A DNA stretch of 64,000 bases from Sva-07 sp963716235 (GCA_963716235.1 CAVQTE010000031.1:1-64000); one strand, 5' to 3'; positions 43,461 to 53,354 are shown, counted from the first letter of the stretch. Made by a program: numbers and translations. The notes: generated from the letters alone by a model not told the origin.

Positions 43461-45260
43461 ATGAGCGGAACCACGACCAACCAGCGCCTCAACGACTGGG
43501 TGTCCGAATGGGCGGCGGTGATGCAGCCCGCCGACATCTACTGGTGCGACGGATCCGCCGACGAGTACGAGGTGCCTGTGCCAGCAACTGGTCGACTCCG
43601 GCACCTTCACCAAGCTCGACGAGGCGAAGCGCCCGAACAGCTACTGGGCACACTCCGATCCGGGCGATGTGGCCCGAGTCGAGGACCGCACCTACATCTG
43701 TGCGGCGAACGAGGACGACGCCGGCCCGAACAACAATTGGCGCGATCCGGCCGAGATGCGCGCGGAGATGAAGCAGCTGTACACGGGTTCGATGAAGGGC
43801 CGCACCATGTACGTCGTGCCGTTCTCGATGGGTCCGCTCGGCTCGCCGATCGCCCACATCGGCGTCCAGCTCACCGACTCGGCGTATGTCGCAGCCAACA
43901 TGAGAATCATGACCCGGATGGGTCAGGGCGCGCTCGATGCCCTCGGCAACAGCGACTGGGTGCCGTGCCTGCATTCCGTCGGGGCACCGCTCGCCGACGG
44001 CGCGACGGACGTTCCGTGGCCATGCGACGCCGAGAACAAGTACATCGTGCACTTCCCGGAGACCCGCGAGATCTGGTCGTACGGATCCGGCTACGGCGGC
44101 AACGCCCTGCTCGGCAAGAAGTGCTTCGCGCTGCGCATCGCCTCGGTGATGGCCCGCGACAACGGCTGGCTCGCCGAGCACATGCTCATCCTGAAGCTCA
44201 CGAACCCCGAGGGCGAGTCGAAGTACATCGCCGGCGCCTTCCCGTCGGCGTGCGGCAAGACCAACCTCGCCATGCTCGTTCCGACGATTCCCGGTTGGAA
44301 GGCCGAGACCATCGGCGACGACATCTGCTGGATGAAGTTCGGCGACGACGGCCGGCTCTACGCGATCAATCCGGAAGCCGGCTTCTTCGGTGTTGCACCG
44401 GGTACCGGCTGGGACACCAACTACAACGCCATGGAGACCCTCTGGGGCAACTGCGTCTACACCAACACGGCGCTCACCGACGACGGTGACGTGTGGTGGG
44501 AGGGCATGACCGACACTGCCCCGGCTCGTGCGACCGACTGGAAGGGCAATGCCTGGAATCCGGAGATGGAAACACCGGCCGCCCACCCCAACGCTCGTTT
44601 CACGGCTCCGGCCGTCCAGTGCCCGTCGATCGCCCCCGAATGGGAGAGTCCGACCGGGGTGCCGATCTCGGCGATCCTGTTCGGCGGCCGCCGCCGCACG
44701 ACTGTTCCCCTCGTCACCGAGGCCAACAACTGGGAGCACGGCGTCTTCCTCGGCTCGATCATGGCCTCGGAGACCACTGCTGCAGCGCAGGGTGCTGTCG
44801 GCGCAGCTGCGCTTCGACCCCATGGCGATGTTGCCGTTCTGCGGCTACAACTTCGCCGACTACTTCGCCCACTGGTTGAGCATGGAGAAGGCCACCGATC
44901 CGGCGAACCTCCCCAAGATCTTCTTCGTCAACTGGTTCCGTCGCGACGACGACGGCCGCTTCCTGTGGCCGGGCTTCGGCGAGAACAGCCGCGTGCTCAA
45001 GTGGGTGTTCGAGCGGGTGAACGGTGCCACCGATGCGGTCGACACACCGATCGGCAAGCTCCCGACCAAGTCTGCCCTCGACACCGACGGCCTCGAGATC
45101 GACGACGCCGACCTCGACACGCTGCTCGCGGTCGATGTCGACGGCTGGCAGGCCGCCATCCCGCAGATCCGCGAGCACTACGCCGCGCTTCGGTGACCGT
45201 CTCCCGGCGGCACTGCACGTCGAGGTCGACACCCTCGAGGCGAACCTCGCCGACGCCTGA
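43461..45260 (+). CDS. pckG: Phosphoenolpyruvate carboxykinase (GTP), three frameshifts
   Basis: Converts oxaloacetate plus GTP to PEP, CO2 and GDP. Start ATG 43461 after GAGGAG. Visible signatures: SYWAHSDPGDVARVEDRTYI, MYVVPFSMGPLGSP, PWPCDAENKYIVHFPE, the P-loop AFPSACGKTNLAM, IGDDICWMKFGDDG, FGGRRRTTVPLV and MLPFCGYNFADYF. The total is close to 600 codons, as expected. The frame breaks near 43575, 44800 and 45193; fixing each with one base restores a normal protein, ending EVDTLEANLADA. Three independent indels in a core gluconeogenic gene point to sequence errors. Confidence 0.92.
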
Positions 45261-45264
45261 CCGT

Positions 45265-45309
45265 TCTCGTGAACTCGTTGCGGAATTATTGCGCAACGAG
45301 TTCACGAGA
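45265..45309. repeat. Perfect 18-bp inverted repeat between pckG and rpmA
   Basis: TCTCGTGAACTCGTTGCG and its exact reverse complement flank a 9-nt A/T-rich loop (GAATTATTG). It starts 4 bp after the pckG stop, in the space before convergent rpmA. No T-run follows, so it may be a bidirectional terminator without a U-tract or a protein-binding palindrome. Confidence 0.85.
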
Positions 45310-45340
45310 TCAGCGATGGTGTTCTAACGATGGACGCGGA

Positions 45341-45367
45341 ACGGCCGGGGCTCGAGGCCCCGGCCGT
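45341..45367 (-). terminator. GC-rich hairpin downstream of rpmA
   Basis: Arms ACGGCCGGGGC and GCCCCGGCCGT (11 bp) around a 5-nt loop TCGAG, about 30 bp beyond the rpmA stop on the minus strand. Placement suits termination of the rplU-rpmA transcript, though the T-run is short. Confidence 0.6.
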
Positions 45368-45396
45368 TGCAGGCGTTCAGATTCGATGGGTCGGCG

Positions 45397-45654
45397 TCAG
45401 GCGTCGGCGGTGATGACGCTGACCGACTTGCGGCCCTTCATCTGGCCGAACTCGACCGTGCCGTCGACGAGGCTGAACAACGTGTCGTCCTTGCCCTTGC
45501 CGACGTTCTTGCCGGGGTGGAACTTGGTGCCGCGCTGACGCACGATGATCGTGCCGGCGGTGATCGAGCTGCCGCCGAACGCCTTCACGCCGAGGCGCTG
45601 GGCATTGGAATCGCGACCGTTGCGGGTTGAACCGCCACCTTTTGTCTTTGACAT
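45397..45654 (-). CDS. rpmA: 50S ribosomal protein L27
   Basis: An 85-residue protein. MSKTKGGGSTRNGRDSNAQR and the core RLGVKAFGGSSITAGTIIVRQRGTKF-type sequence (FHPGKNVGKGKDDTLF) are diagnostic. The N-terminus starts directly with the mature-type sequence and lacks a Firmicutes-style cleaved extension. It follows rplU by 36 bp. Confidence 0.97.
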   Translation of the reverse strand: MSKTKGGGSTRNGRDSNAQRLGVKAFGGSSITAGTIIVRQRGTKFHPGKNVGKGKDDTLFSLVDGTVEFGQMKGRKSVSVITADA

Positions 45655-45690
45655 GAGTGCTCTACTCCGTTCGAATCAGTGTGTCGGCGG

Positions 45691-45999
45691 TCAGACCGTG
45701 ATCGAGGTGATCTCGACGAGGTGATACTTCTGACGATGGCCGTAGCGACGATGGTTGTTGGTGCGGCGTTTGAAGGTGTAGCCGTTGATCTTCGGGCCCT
45801 TGACCTGGCCGATGATCTTGCCGGTGACCGATGCGCCCTTGAGCTCATCTGGCGTCGCGAGAACGGTTGCTCCATCGACCACCATGACGGGGGTCAGCGA
45901 CACGTCGCTGCCCTCATCGGCGTCGAGCAGTTCAACTCGTACCTGCTGGCCTTCGGCCACCTTTTCCTGCTTGCCGCCTGAGGCGATGACTGCGTACAT
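45691..45999 (-). CDS. rplU: 50S ribosomal protein L21
   Basis: A 102-residue protein: MYAVIASGGKQEKVAEGQQVRV start, GPKINGYTFKRRTNNHRRYGHRQKY end. Start ATG 45999. It heads the rplU-rpmA pair. An obg gene usually follows but does not here, because pckG lies convergent to rpmA. Confidence 0.97.
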   Translation of the reverse strand: MYAVIASGGKQEKVAEGQQVRVELLDADEGSDVSLTPVMVVDGATVLATPDELKGASVTGKIIGQVKGPKINGYTFKRRTNNHRRYGHRQKYHLVEITSITV

Positions 46000-46010
46000 A
46001 GCGTTGTCCG

Positions 46011-46038
46011 ATGCTAGCGGCCAAACTCGCCGGCTCAA
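46011..46038 (-). promoter_or_regulatory. Candidate sigma-70-type promoter for rplU
   Basis: On the minus strand TTGAGC (46038-46033) and TAGCAT (46016-46011) are separated by 16 bp, and the -10 lies 11 bp before the rplU ATG. The -35 overlaps the stop codon of the upstream metallo-beta-lactamase gene. The short leader would put the transcription start close to the start codon. Confidence 0.4.
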
Positions 46039-47297
46039 CCCGCGACGGCCTCTGATTCCCTCGCGGCACCGGCAAAGATGCCCTTGGCCATCAACGAACT
46101 CTCCGCAGCCCGCCGAGTCCGGTAGATCAGGGCTCGAGAGGCGTGCACGCCGGCATCCGCCGGTGCGGCCCATCCGGCGAGGTCGGCGAGGTGGCACGCG
46201 AGACGGAGTTCACCGATCTCGGCGAGGTGCATCGCCCGTTCGATGAGCGCGGTCACTCCGCCCGCCAGTTCGGCCAGTTCGGTCGCCAACGCGGAATCAG
46301 GGGCCGGCTTCAGGCGACTCGGCGCTCCGTCCCACCAGCCACCGAACTGGCGCCAGATGTTGCGGACGACGAACTCGGGCTCGTCGTAGAGCGGCCGGAG
46401 GTAGGGCTTGGCGAGGACGTCGTCGGGCACATGCACGCTGTGGACGATCGTGTCGAGCACCTCACCCGCGTTCATCATGTCGACGACCTCGGCGACGAGA
46501 CGTTCGAGTGCCGCAGCAATGTCGGTGAGCACCAACGCGATGCGGTCGCGGCCCTCGATCGGCAGGCCGTGAGCAGGCAGGAGCAGTTCCGGGCCACGCT
46601 CGGCCATCGCTCGAAGGGCGGCGGCCCATTCGATCGGATAGCGCTGGACCTTCTGCGGATTGCCGGCGTTCGGGAAGTTCCAGATGACGAAGTCGCCGGT
46701 GAAGAGCCACCTGCGCTCGGGGACCCAGCCCCACAGGTGGTCGTCGGTCTCACCGCGGGCGTGGTGGAGCTCGATCGTGTGGTCCCCGACGGTCACCGCG
46801 TCGTGATCGTCGACGACATGATCCGGGCGCAGCGTCGTTGACGGAATGAACTCGGGCGTCGCGCCCATTCCGAAATCTCCACGTACACCACCGAACTGGC
46901 GGGCGTTGATGCGCACGTTCCAGTCGTTCGTGTAGGCGTAGCGGTCGAAGCGTTCGTCGACGTTGCGATGGCCGACCACGGTCATGCGATCGAACGCCGC
47001 GGCGAAGTCAGGGCTCCCGCCGACGTGGTCGGCATGGCCGTGGGTGTACACGAGGTGGGTGACGGGCGTCGTGGTCCAGCCCTGGATGGCCGCAACGACG
47101 TCGGCACCCGTTCGAGCGTGCGAGGCGTCGAACGCGACGAGCCCCTCACCGGCGTCGAGCACGATGCTGTGGCTGAAGCTCTCGACGATCGCCAACCCGT
47201 CGGCCAACTCCGACAGCTCGTTGGTGACCCGGTTGACCGGTTCGTCGACCACACCCGAATCGATGACCCGGGAGGACAGTGCCAGGAGATCAGCCAT
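46035..47297 (-). CDS. Metallo-beta-lactamase-fold hydrolase, alkylsulfatase-like
   Basis: A 420-residue enzyme. The metal motif is HLVYTHGHADHVGG (H-x-H-x-D-H). Further metal ligands lie near HHARGETDDHLWGWV and WLFTGDFVIWNFPNAGNPQ, and a C-terminal helical dimerisation part (LRPLYDEPEFVVRNIWRQFGGWWDG) resembles SdsA/YjcS-type alkyl sulfatases. There is no signal peptide, so it acts in the cytosol. It starts 21 bp after the UGA-containing gene and may share its transcript. The substrate is uncertain. Confidence 0.85.
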   Translation of the reverse strand: MADLLALSSRVIDSGVVDEPVNRVTNELSELADGLAIVESFSHSIVLDAGEGLVAFDASHARTGADVVAAIQGWTTTPVTHLVYTHGHADHVGGSPDFAAAFDRMTVVGHRNVDERFDRYAYTNDWNVRINARQFGGVRGDFGMGATPEFIPSTTLRPDHVVDDHDAVTVGDHTIELHHARGETDDHLWGWVPERRWLFTGDFVIWNFPNAGNPQKVQRYPIEWAAALRAMAERGPELLLPAHGLPIEGRDRIALVLTDIAAALERLVAEVVDMMNAGEVLDTIVHSVHVPDDVLAKPYLRPLYDEPEFVVRNIWRQFGGWWDGAPSRLKPAPDSALATELAELAGGVTALIERAMHLAEIGELRLACHLADLAGWAAPADAGVHASRALIYRTRRAAESSLMAKGIFAGAARESEAVAG

Positions 47298-47318
47298 CCC
47301 CAGACCCTAGGCGGAAGG

Positions 47319-47628
47319 TCAGATGGCGCACGTGTCGTCGGTGAGGCCGTCGGCGGCTCGGAATTCGACGGCGAGCGACCTTCGACAGACGACCCTTCGT
47401 GACCACTCGCATCGACTCGGCCATGCCGATCAGCGTGGGAGAAATCAGGATCTGGAACCGGTCGTGACGCAGCCTGCGGTACGGCGCCAGATTCTTGCCC
47501 TTGACGTTGGTGTCGACCGACACCTCGGCGACCTTGCCTCAACCGGTGGGACGGATGAAGTCGATCGACATCGTGCCACCCTTGCGTTCCAGCAACGCCC
47601 TGGCCTCGTCGGTGATCTCGATCTGCAT
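47319..47628 (-). CDS. Candidate selenoprotein, IscA/HesB-like, in-frame TGA
   Basis: Start ATG 47628 (MQIEITDEARALLERKGGTM). Codon 30 is TGA (47541-47539) within IDFIRPTG-TGA-GKVAEVSVD. Coding character continues in the same frame past the TGA (VKGKNLAPYRRLRHDRFQIL, ISPTLIGMAESMRVVTKGRL). It then needs one indel near 47390 to end as SLAVEFRAADGLTDDTCAI and TGA 47319. The N-terminus and the ISP-L-hydrophobic strand resemble IscA/HesB-like small proteins, some of which are known as (seleno)proteins with Cys or Sec at this turn. A SECIS-like hairpin follows the TGA. Alternatives: a miscalled TGC/TGT Cys codon, or a pseudogene. No sel genes are in the window. Confidence 0.6.
47509..47524 (-). 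promoter_or_regulatory. Putative bacterial SECIS hairpin
   Basis: On the minus strand, starting at the 15th nucleotide after the TGA: GGTGTC, loop GGTC, GACACC. The stem is 6 perfect base pairs and the loop begins with GGU, 20 nt after the UGA. In E. coli fdhF the GGU-containing loop recognised by SelB lies 18 nt after the UGA, on a stem that also ends in CACC. The match in loop sequence, stem length and spacing is what SelB-dependent recoding requires. Confidence 0.5.
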
Positions 47629-47692
47629 GCGCCCAGGCTAACGAGACGCGGGGTCTGCTCGGGGTCCAGGGGTGGTTGCACCCACCCGCGTC

Positions 47693-49682
47693 TCACTCAA
47701 GGAGGGAGTAGTCGACGAGGACGCCGCGGCCTTCGCAGTCGGGGCAGATCTCGGAGTACTCGGTGAGCAGGCCTTCACCGATGCGCTTGCGGGTCATCTC
47801 GACGAGACCCAGTTCGGTGATGTCGAACACCTGCGAGCGAGTCTTGTCGCGTGCCAGCGCGTCGCGGAAGGCTTCGACGACCTTGGCCCGGTTGCCCTTG
47901 ATCTCCATGTCGATGAAGTCGATCACGATGATGCCGCCGATGTCGCGCAACCGCAGCTGTTTGGCGATCTCGACGGCGGCCTCCATGTTGTTCACGAAAA
48001 CGGTGTCTTCGAGATTCGACTTGCCCACGTTCTTGCCGGTGTTCACGTCGATCACCGTCAAGGCCTCGGTGTGCTCGATGATGAGCGACCCACCGGACGG
48101 CAACCACACCTTGCGATCGAGCGCCTTGTGGACCTGCTCGTGGATGTGGTGTCGCTCGAACACGGACAACCCCTCGGCCGCCGCGTCGTAGTACTCGATC
48201 CGGTCGGCCAACTCGGGATTGAATGCTGCGACGTAGCGCTGGACCTCACGATGCAGACGTTCGTCGTCGATCACCACACCGCGGTAATCCGCGTTGAACT
48301 CCTCACGGATCACCCGCACCGCCAGTTCAGGTTCGCGGTACAGCAGCGTCGGACGCTGCGCCTTGGCCGCCTTCTCGGCGATCTCGTCCCACTGTTGCAG
48401 GAGGATCGTCATGTCGGCCACGAGTTCCTGCTCGGTGGCGGTCTCGGCGGCTGTGCGCACGATGATGCCGTGCTCGTCGGGCTTCACCCGGTCGAGGATG
48501 CCCCTCAGACGCTTGCGAACGTCGTCGGGGAGGCGCTTGGAGATCCCGTACGTCTTCGAATTCGGGATGAGCACCACGAACCGGCCGGGCAGCGACACCT
48601 CCTGGGTGAGGCGCGCTCCCTTGTGGGCGATCGGATTCTTCGTCACCTGGCAGATGATCAACTGCTTGTTCTTCAGGATGTCTTCGATACGCGGGTTCTT
48701 GCCGCGCTCGTCGATGTCCTCGGCGTCGTACTGCACGTCACCGCGGTAGAGCACGGCGTTCTTCGGCGTTGCGATGTCGACGAACGCCGCTTCCATTCCC
48801 GGCAGGACGTTCTGGATGCGGCCCACGTAGATGTTGCCGTGGATCTGGCTGACGTCGTCGGCCGGACGACTCACGTAGTGCTCGATCAGGTTGCGGCCCT
48901 CGAGGACACCCACCTGCGCCATCCCCGGGCGCACCTGCACCGCCATGAAGTACCTGCCGATCGGCTTGCCATTGCGTTCGCGCCCACGACGCTGTTCGAG
49001 CATCGCATCATCGAGTTGCCCGTCATCGGCGCGCGCCCTTGCCACGCCCGCGCGCACGGCGGCCCTTCTTCGAGCCTGTCTCGGACCCGCCCTGTTCGCT
49101 GCGAGCCGACGGCGTCTCGCCTGTCGACGCGCGGCCATCACCGGTCGACGCGGCAGATCCGCCTCCACCACCACGGCGACGACGACGCTTGTCGCCGCCA
49201 GGCTTGTCGCCGCCGTCTCTGGCGGCAGTGCCGGATGCGCGAGCGGGGCCTGGCGGCGGTGACGTCGGGATCGGCATCGTGTCACCGATCCGGGGCTTGC
49301 GAACCAGCGCCTTCTCGGCAGCTTCAGGTGACGCCCGGCCTTCGCTCATCGGCTCCGGAAGCTCGACGTCGTTGCGGTCGTCGTCGTCCGCAGACTGATC
49401 ATCTGAGGGGGCATCGTCGTCGTCCTGTGTCTCAGCGCCCTGAGCTGTTCCCCGACGGCGCTGCCCACCGCGCGAACCCCGTCGTCGAGGTGCGGCGCTC
49501 GACGCGGGCCCGCCAGATGTCGAACCTTCGTCGTGCGACTGATCGTCGGATGCAGGCTGGCCCTGGTCAGCACCGACCGTCGGCGACGCACTGGGCGAGG
49601 CCTCGACGGCGGATGGCGCAGACCCGTCAGTGGGTGTGTTGGCCGCCACCTCGGCGGGAATGTCGGTTTCGGAGTGGTCCAT
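47693..49682 (-). CDS. rng: Ribonuclease E/G with disordered N-terminal extension, one frameshift
   Basis: An endoribonuclease for mRNA and rRNA processing. The catalytic part contains GNIYVGRIQNVLPGMEAAFVDI (S1 domain), GGSLIIEHTEALTVIDVNTGKNVGK (DNase-I-like domain with catalytic Asp) and IGGIIVIDFIDMEI (second Asp), and ends with CPDCEGRG, the zinc-link cysteines. Before it lies a 210-residue low-complexity extension (acidic, then RRRGSRGGQRRRG and DKRRRRRGGGGG), typical of actinobacterial RNase E. The extension and core are in different frames, joining near 49030-49060 in a GC-rich run; likely an indel error. ATG at 49682. Confidence 0.92.
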
Positions 49683-49982
49683 GTTGGAGGGTGTCCCTTC
49701 TCAGGAGAGCAGCACAGGTGGTGCTCTCCGCAACCGGAACCGTCCGCGCCGTGCGGTGGGTTCCGAGTGCTCGTGACGTGCGGATCCGCCGGTCGGCGGT
49801 CCCGGGAAGATGCGCCGCCCCAGGGCGAGCGTTTCGACTTGTACGTGAACCGACCCGACTGTGCTGCTCGCGCAACCGCTCATGGGTGATGAGTCCGTCG
49901 AAGTTGGTCACTGGGTTGGCAATTCTACGTGCTGCGACGCCGAGTCGAGGGATGACCATCGAATTCTCGACTGCGTCGGACA
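49683..49982. other. Gene-free leader between rodA and rng
   Basis: A 300-bp stretch between the rodA stop and the rng start. The ORFs crossing it lack coding character. It probably contains the rng promoter and 5' leader (GAGAAGGGACACC lies just before the rng ATG). I see no convincing hairpin terminator or conserved riboswitch. Confidence 0.5.
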
Positions 49983-51137
49983 TCAACGCATTCGGCGCAT
50001 GTGGACCGACTGCACCAATCCGAACATCGCGAAATAGACGATCAACCCCGAGCCTCCGTACGAGATGAACGGCAACGGCAGTCCGGTCACGGGCATGATC
50101 TTGAGTGTCATTGCGATGTTCTGGAAGGTCTGCCACAGCACCATCGTGAACACGCCTGCACACAGGTAGGTGCCCAACAGGTCGCGCGACAGGTGGGCAA
50201 TGCGCCAGATCCGCACGAGTGCGACCCCGATGAGGCCGAGCACGACGGCCGATCCGATCAGCCCGAACTGCTCGCCGATCGCCGCGAACGGGAAGTCGGC
50301 CCACATGACGGGAATGTCGCGACCGTTCGTCAACGGTCCCTGCAGCCACCCCTTGCCCCACACGCCGCCGGTCCCGATCGCCCGCATTGCATTCTCGGCC
50401 TGGTAGAGGTCGTCCTGGTTGGCGGCCGCAGGGTTGACGAGCGCACGGATCCGGGCGGCCTGATAGCTGTTCACCAACCGGCCGACGAACGCTGCGAGCA
50501 CCGTCGTCACCGACAGCAGCGTGATCAGGAGGATGTAGCGGGCCTTGGCGCCGGCCACGAGGAGGACCCCCATCGCCATCGACACGAGCACCGACGCCGA
50601 CCCGAGGTCGGGCTGGATGATGACGAGAACCGCCGGCGCACCCACGATCATCAGGCCGCCGAGGAATCGGGGATACGACACCTCGTCACTTCGTTCCTCG
50701 GCCAGATACGTCGCGAGCATGAGCAGCGTGGTGAACTTCGCCATCTCTGCCGGCTGGAAGTTGAACGGCCCGAGGTCGAACGAGATGCGATCCTCACCCG
50801 ATGCGATCCCGACGAGGAACAGCAGCGACAGGATCACGAGGGTGAGCCCGTAGAGGAACCGCGCACGATCCTTCCACCACTCGTAGTCGACCGACATCAC
50901 GAGGAACATGACGACGGTGGCCCCGATAGCGAAGACCACCTGACGAGTTGCGAACGCGTACGGGTCGTCGTCGATGCGAGTCCGTGACGCCGAGAAGACG
51001 ACGAAGCATCCCATCACGGTCAAGATCGCCTGCACCGACAGCAGCACCCAGTCGACATTGCGGCTCGGTGCCGCCGGGCTGGCACCGATGTTGCCGAGAC
51101 CGGAGTCGGGCTTTCGTGAGAGGAATGAAGCGGCCAC
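49983..51137 (-). CDS. rodA: Rod-shape peptidoglycan glycosyltransferase RodA
   Basis: A 384-residue SEDS-family polymerase with about ten membrane helices. ISFDLGPFNFQPAEMAKFTTLL and VIIQPDLGSASVLVSMAMG are SEDS signatures (the latter holds the catalytic Asp in QPDLG), as is LPLPFISYGGSGLIVYFAMFGLV near the end. I place the start at GTG 51137, two bases after the mrdA stop. It pairs functionally with PBP2 from the adjacent gene for elongation-mode wall synthesis. Confidence 0.95.
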   Translation of the reverse strand: MAASFLSRKPDSGLGNIGASPAAPSRNVDWVLLSVQAILTVMGCFVVFSASRTRIDDDPYAFATRQVVFAIGATVVMFLVMSVDYEWWKDRARFLYGLTLVILSLLFLVGIASGEDRISFDLGPFNFQPAEMAKFTTLLMLATYLAEERSDEVSYPRFLGGLMIVGAPAVLVIIQPDLGSASVLVSMAMGVLLVAGAKARYILLITLLSVTTVLAAFVGRLVNSYQAARIRALVNPAAANQDDLYQAENAMRAIGTGGVWGKGWLQGPLTNGRDIPVMWADFPFAAIGEQFGLIGSAVVLGLIGVALVRIWRIAHLSRDLLGTYLCAGVFTMVLWQTFQNIAMTLKIMPVTGLPLPFISYGGSGLIVYFAMFGLVQSVHMRRMR

Positions 51138-51139
51138 AG

Positions 51140-53354
51140 CTATTCGTTCGGACGGACGCCGCCATCGAACCGGCCGTTGAAGCACGTCGTATCGGTCAAC
51201 GTGGCGGGCTGCGCCGGCACATTGGAGCTGGTGTCGAGCTGTTCCGACAACACGACCGGATCGGACTGTTCGAGGCCCGACATCTGCAGGAACATGCACT
51301 TCACGACCGGAGCAGCTGCCTGGGACCCGTAGCCGGCCTTCTCGAGATATGCCGACACGGTGTACGGCCGCGACGGGTCGCGGCTGTAGGCGGCGAAGGC
51401 CGACGAGTCGTTCCAGGGGTAGTTGCCGGCGCCCTGTGCCGTGCCTGTCTTTCCGGCGAGCGGGATCGCGCTGTCGGGGTAGTAGTAGAAGAGCTTCTCG
51501 CCGGTGGTCGAGTGGTAGAAGTCGCTCGTCGTCCCCGGCCCCGTGATCACCCGATGCAGGCCATTGTCGATCTCCTGCCACGCCTCTTCGGACATCGCGA
51601 TCTGACGCATCACTTCGCCCGACACGTTGGCCGGCTGCAGCCAGCTTCGCCTCCGACAGGTCGGCGTAGCCCTGCGTCGCTGAATCCGGCACGCCCGGCT
51701 GCCAGACGGCCTTGATGATCTCGGGCCTCATGAGGAAACCCTTGTTGGCGATCGCGGAGTATCCCATGGCGAGCTGCAACGGTGACGCCGACAGCAGACC
51801 CTGGCCGATGGCGAGCTGGACGTTGTCGCCGGTGAAGTAGTTCGAGCCCTCGGCCTCGCTGATGACGCCTCGTTCGGCGTAGTCGGCCTTGAGCGCGGCG
51901 TCGGGGACGGTGCCGTCGAAGGCGTAGGGCAGTTCGATGCCGGGGTCGGAACCGAACCCGAACTTGCGGACCTCCTCCTGCAGCACCGGCTGGTAGTCGT
52001 TGGTCGTCATGATCAGTTCACCGATGCGGTAGAAGAACGTGTCGGACGAGACGGCGAGCGCCGTTTCGACGTCGACGGAGCCGTACACGCACGGACGTCC
52101 TGTGCCGCTGCAGGTGGCGTTTCGGTACACACATCTGACGAGGCCCGAGTTGCACCTGTCCTCTTCGACCGACTCCATCCGGTACGAGCCCTCGTCGCGG
52201 TAGTAGTCGTTCACGCTCAGCAACCCGGTGTCGAGCGCGGCGAAGGCCGTGAACGGCTTGAACGTCGACCCGAGGTTGTAACGGCCCTGGATGGCCCGGT
52301 TCACGAGGATCGACTCGTCAGGATCGATCGGGTCACCATTTGCGTCGACCGACGGGAAGACCTGTTCGAACTTGCCGTCGCCGAGGTCGGCCTCGAACCA
52401 GCGATTGTCGAAGGTGGGATAGCTCGCGAGCGCGATGATCTGCCCGTTCTGGTAGTTCTCGACGACCACCGAACCGGCGGGAGCCTTGTAGGGCACCTCC
52501 TCCGGATACTCCGGGAACACGCGCTCCTCGAAGTTCGTCTCGGGGTCCAACGGGTTCTTGGCTGTCACCTGCTGACGGAGCGCGAGCTGCGTCTGGAGCG
52601 CCTGTTCGGCGAACTGCTGCTGATCGAGATCGATCGTGAGTTGGACGTCGTTGCCGTTGAGCGGCGGAACTCGTTCGACCTCGCGCACGATGCGGTTGGC
52701 ATTGTCGACCTCGTAGGTGACCGAACCCCACGTGCCGTGCAACTCGTCCTCCATGCTCAGCTCGATGCCGAACTGACCGACGCGTTCGTTGAGGAAGTAG
52801 CCGAGACCCTGGTAGTACTCCTTCGATTCAGCGGTGATACGGCCCATGTACCCCACCACGTGACTGGCGAGAGGGGCGAAGGGATACACCCGGCGCGACT
52901 GTTCGAGTATCGACACCCCGGGAAGATCCTCGATTCGCTCCTGGATGGCGATCGCCGTCGGTTCCTTGACGTCCTCGGCGACGGGCATCGGCAGGAACGG
53001 GCTGTAGATCCCGCTCTCGTAGCGGGCTTCCATCTCCTCGATCGGCACATCGACCCATCCGGAGAGACGGCGGAAGATCTCGGTGCGGTACGTCTTGCTC
53101 CGGATGATCTCCCAGTCGACACCAACGGTGAGCACACGATCGTTGTCGGCGAGAATCCGTCCTTCGGCGTCGAAGATGCGGCCGCGTTCGGGCAGGAGCG
53201 GGACGGTGCGCAGTTTTGTCTGATTGACCTCGGCCTGCAGGCTCTCCTGCTCGACGGTCTGGAGGAACCACAACCGCGCCCCGACCAGCCCGAACAGGAG
53301 CATGCCCACGAGCGCCAGCACACCGAGGCGGGCGGCGCGCTTGTCAGCAGCCAT
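51140..53354 (-). CDS. mrdA: Penicillin-binding protein 2, one frameshift
   Basis: A class B transpeptidase of about 738 residues. One N-terminal membrane helix (LGVLALVGMLLFGLVGARLWF), a pedestal domain starting RGRIFDAEGRILADND, then the transpeptidase motifs: LGSTFKPF (S-x-x-K nucleophile), AVSSDTFF (S-x-N equivalent, here S-S-D), and LAGKTGTAQGAG (K-T-G). The frame changes near 51640 between EAKLAA and LQPANVSGEVMRQ. Without the indel, the product would read on into rodA. For an essential gene this is best explained as sequence error. Four cysteines at about residues 395-420 (RCNSGLVRCVYRNATCSG, CVYG) form an unusual cluster. Confidence 0.92.

Noticed and set aside
49627..50361. ORF overlapping the end of rodA and the rng leader
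   Set aside because: Antisense-type composition (Arg/His-rich), no domain, and it overlaps the well-supported rodA in another frame.
51140..53354. A PBP2-RodA fusion protein of 1123 residues
   Set aside because: The apparent fusion comes from one indel near 51640; the alternative frame carries the K-T-G motif and a proper stop two bases before the rodA start.
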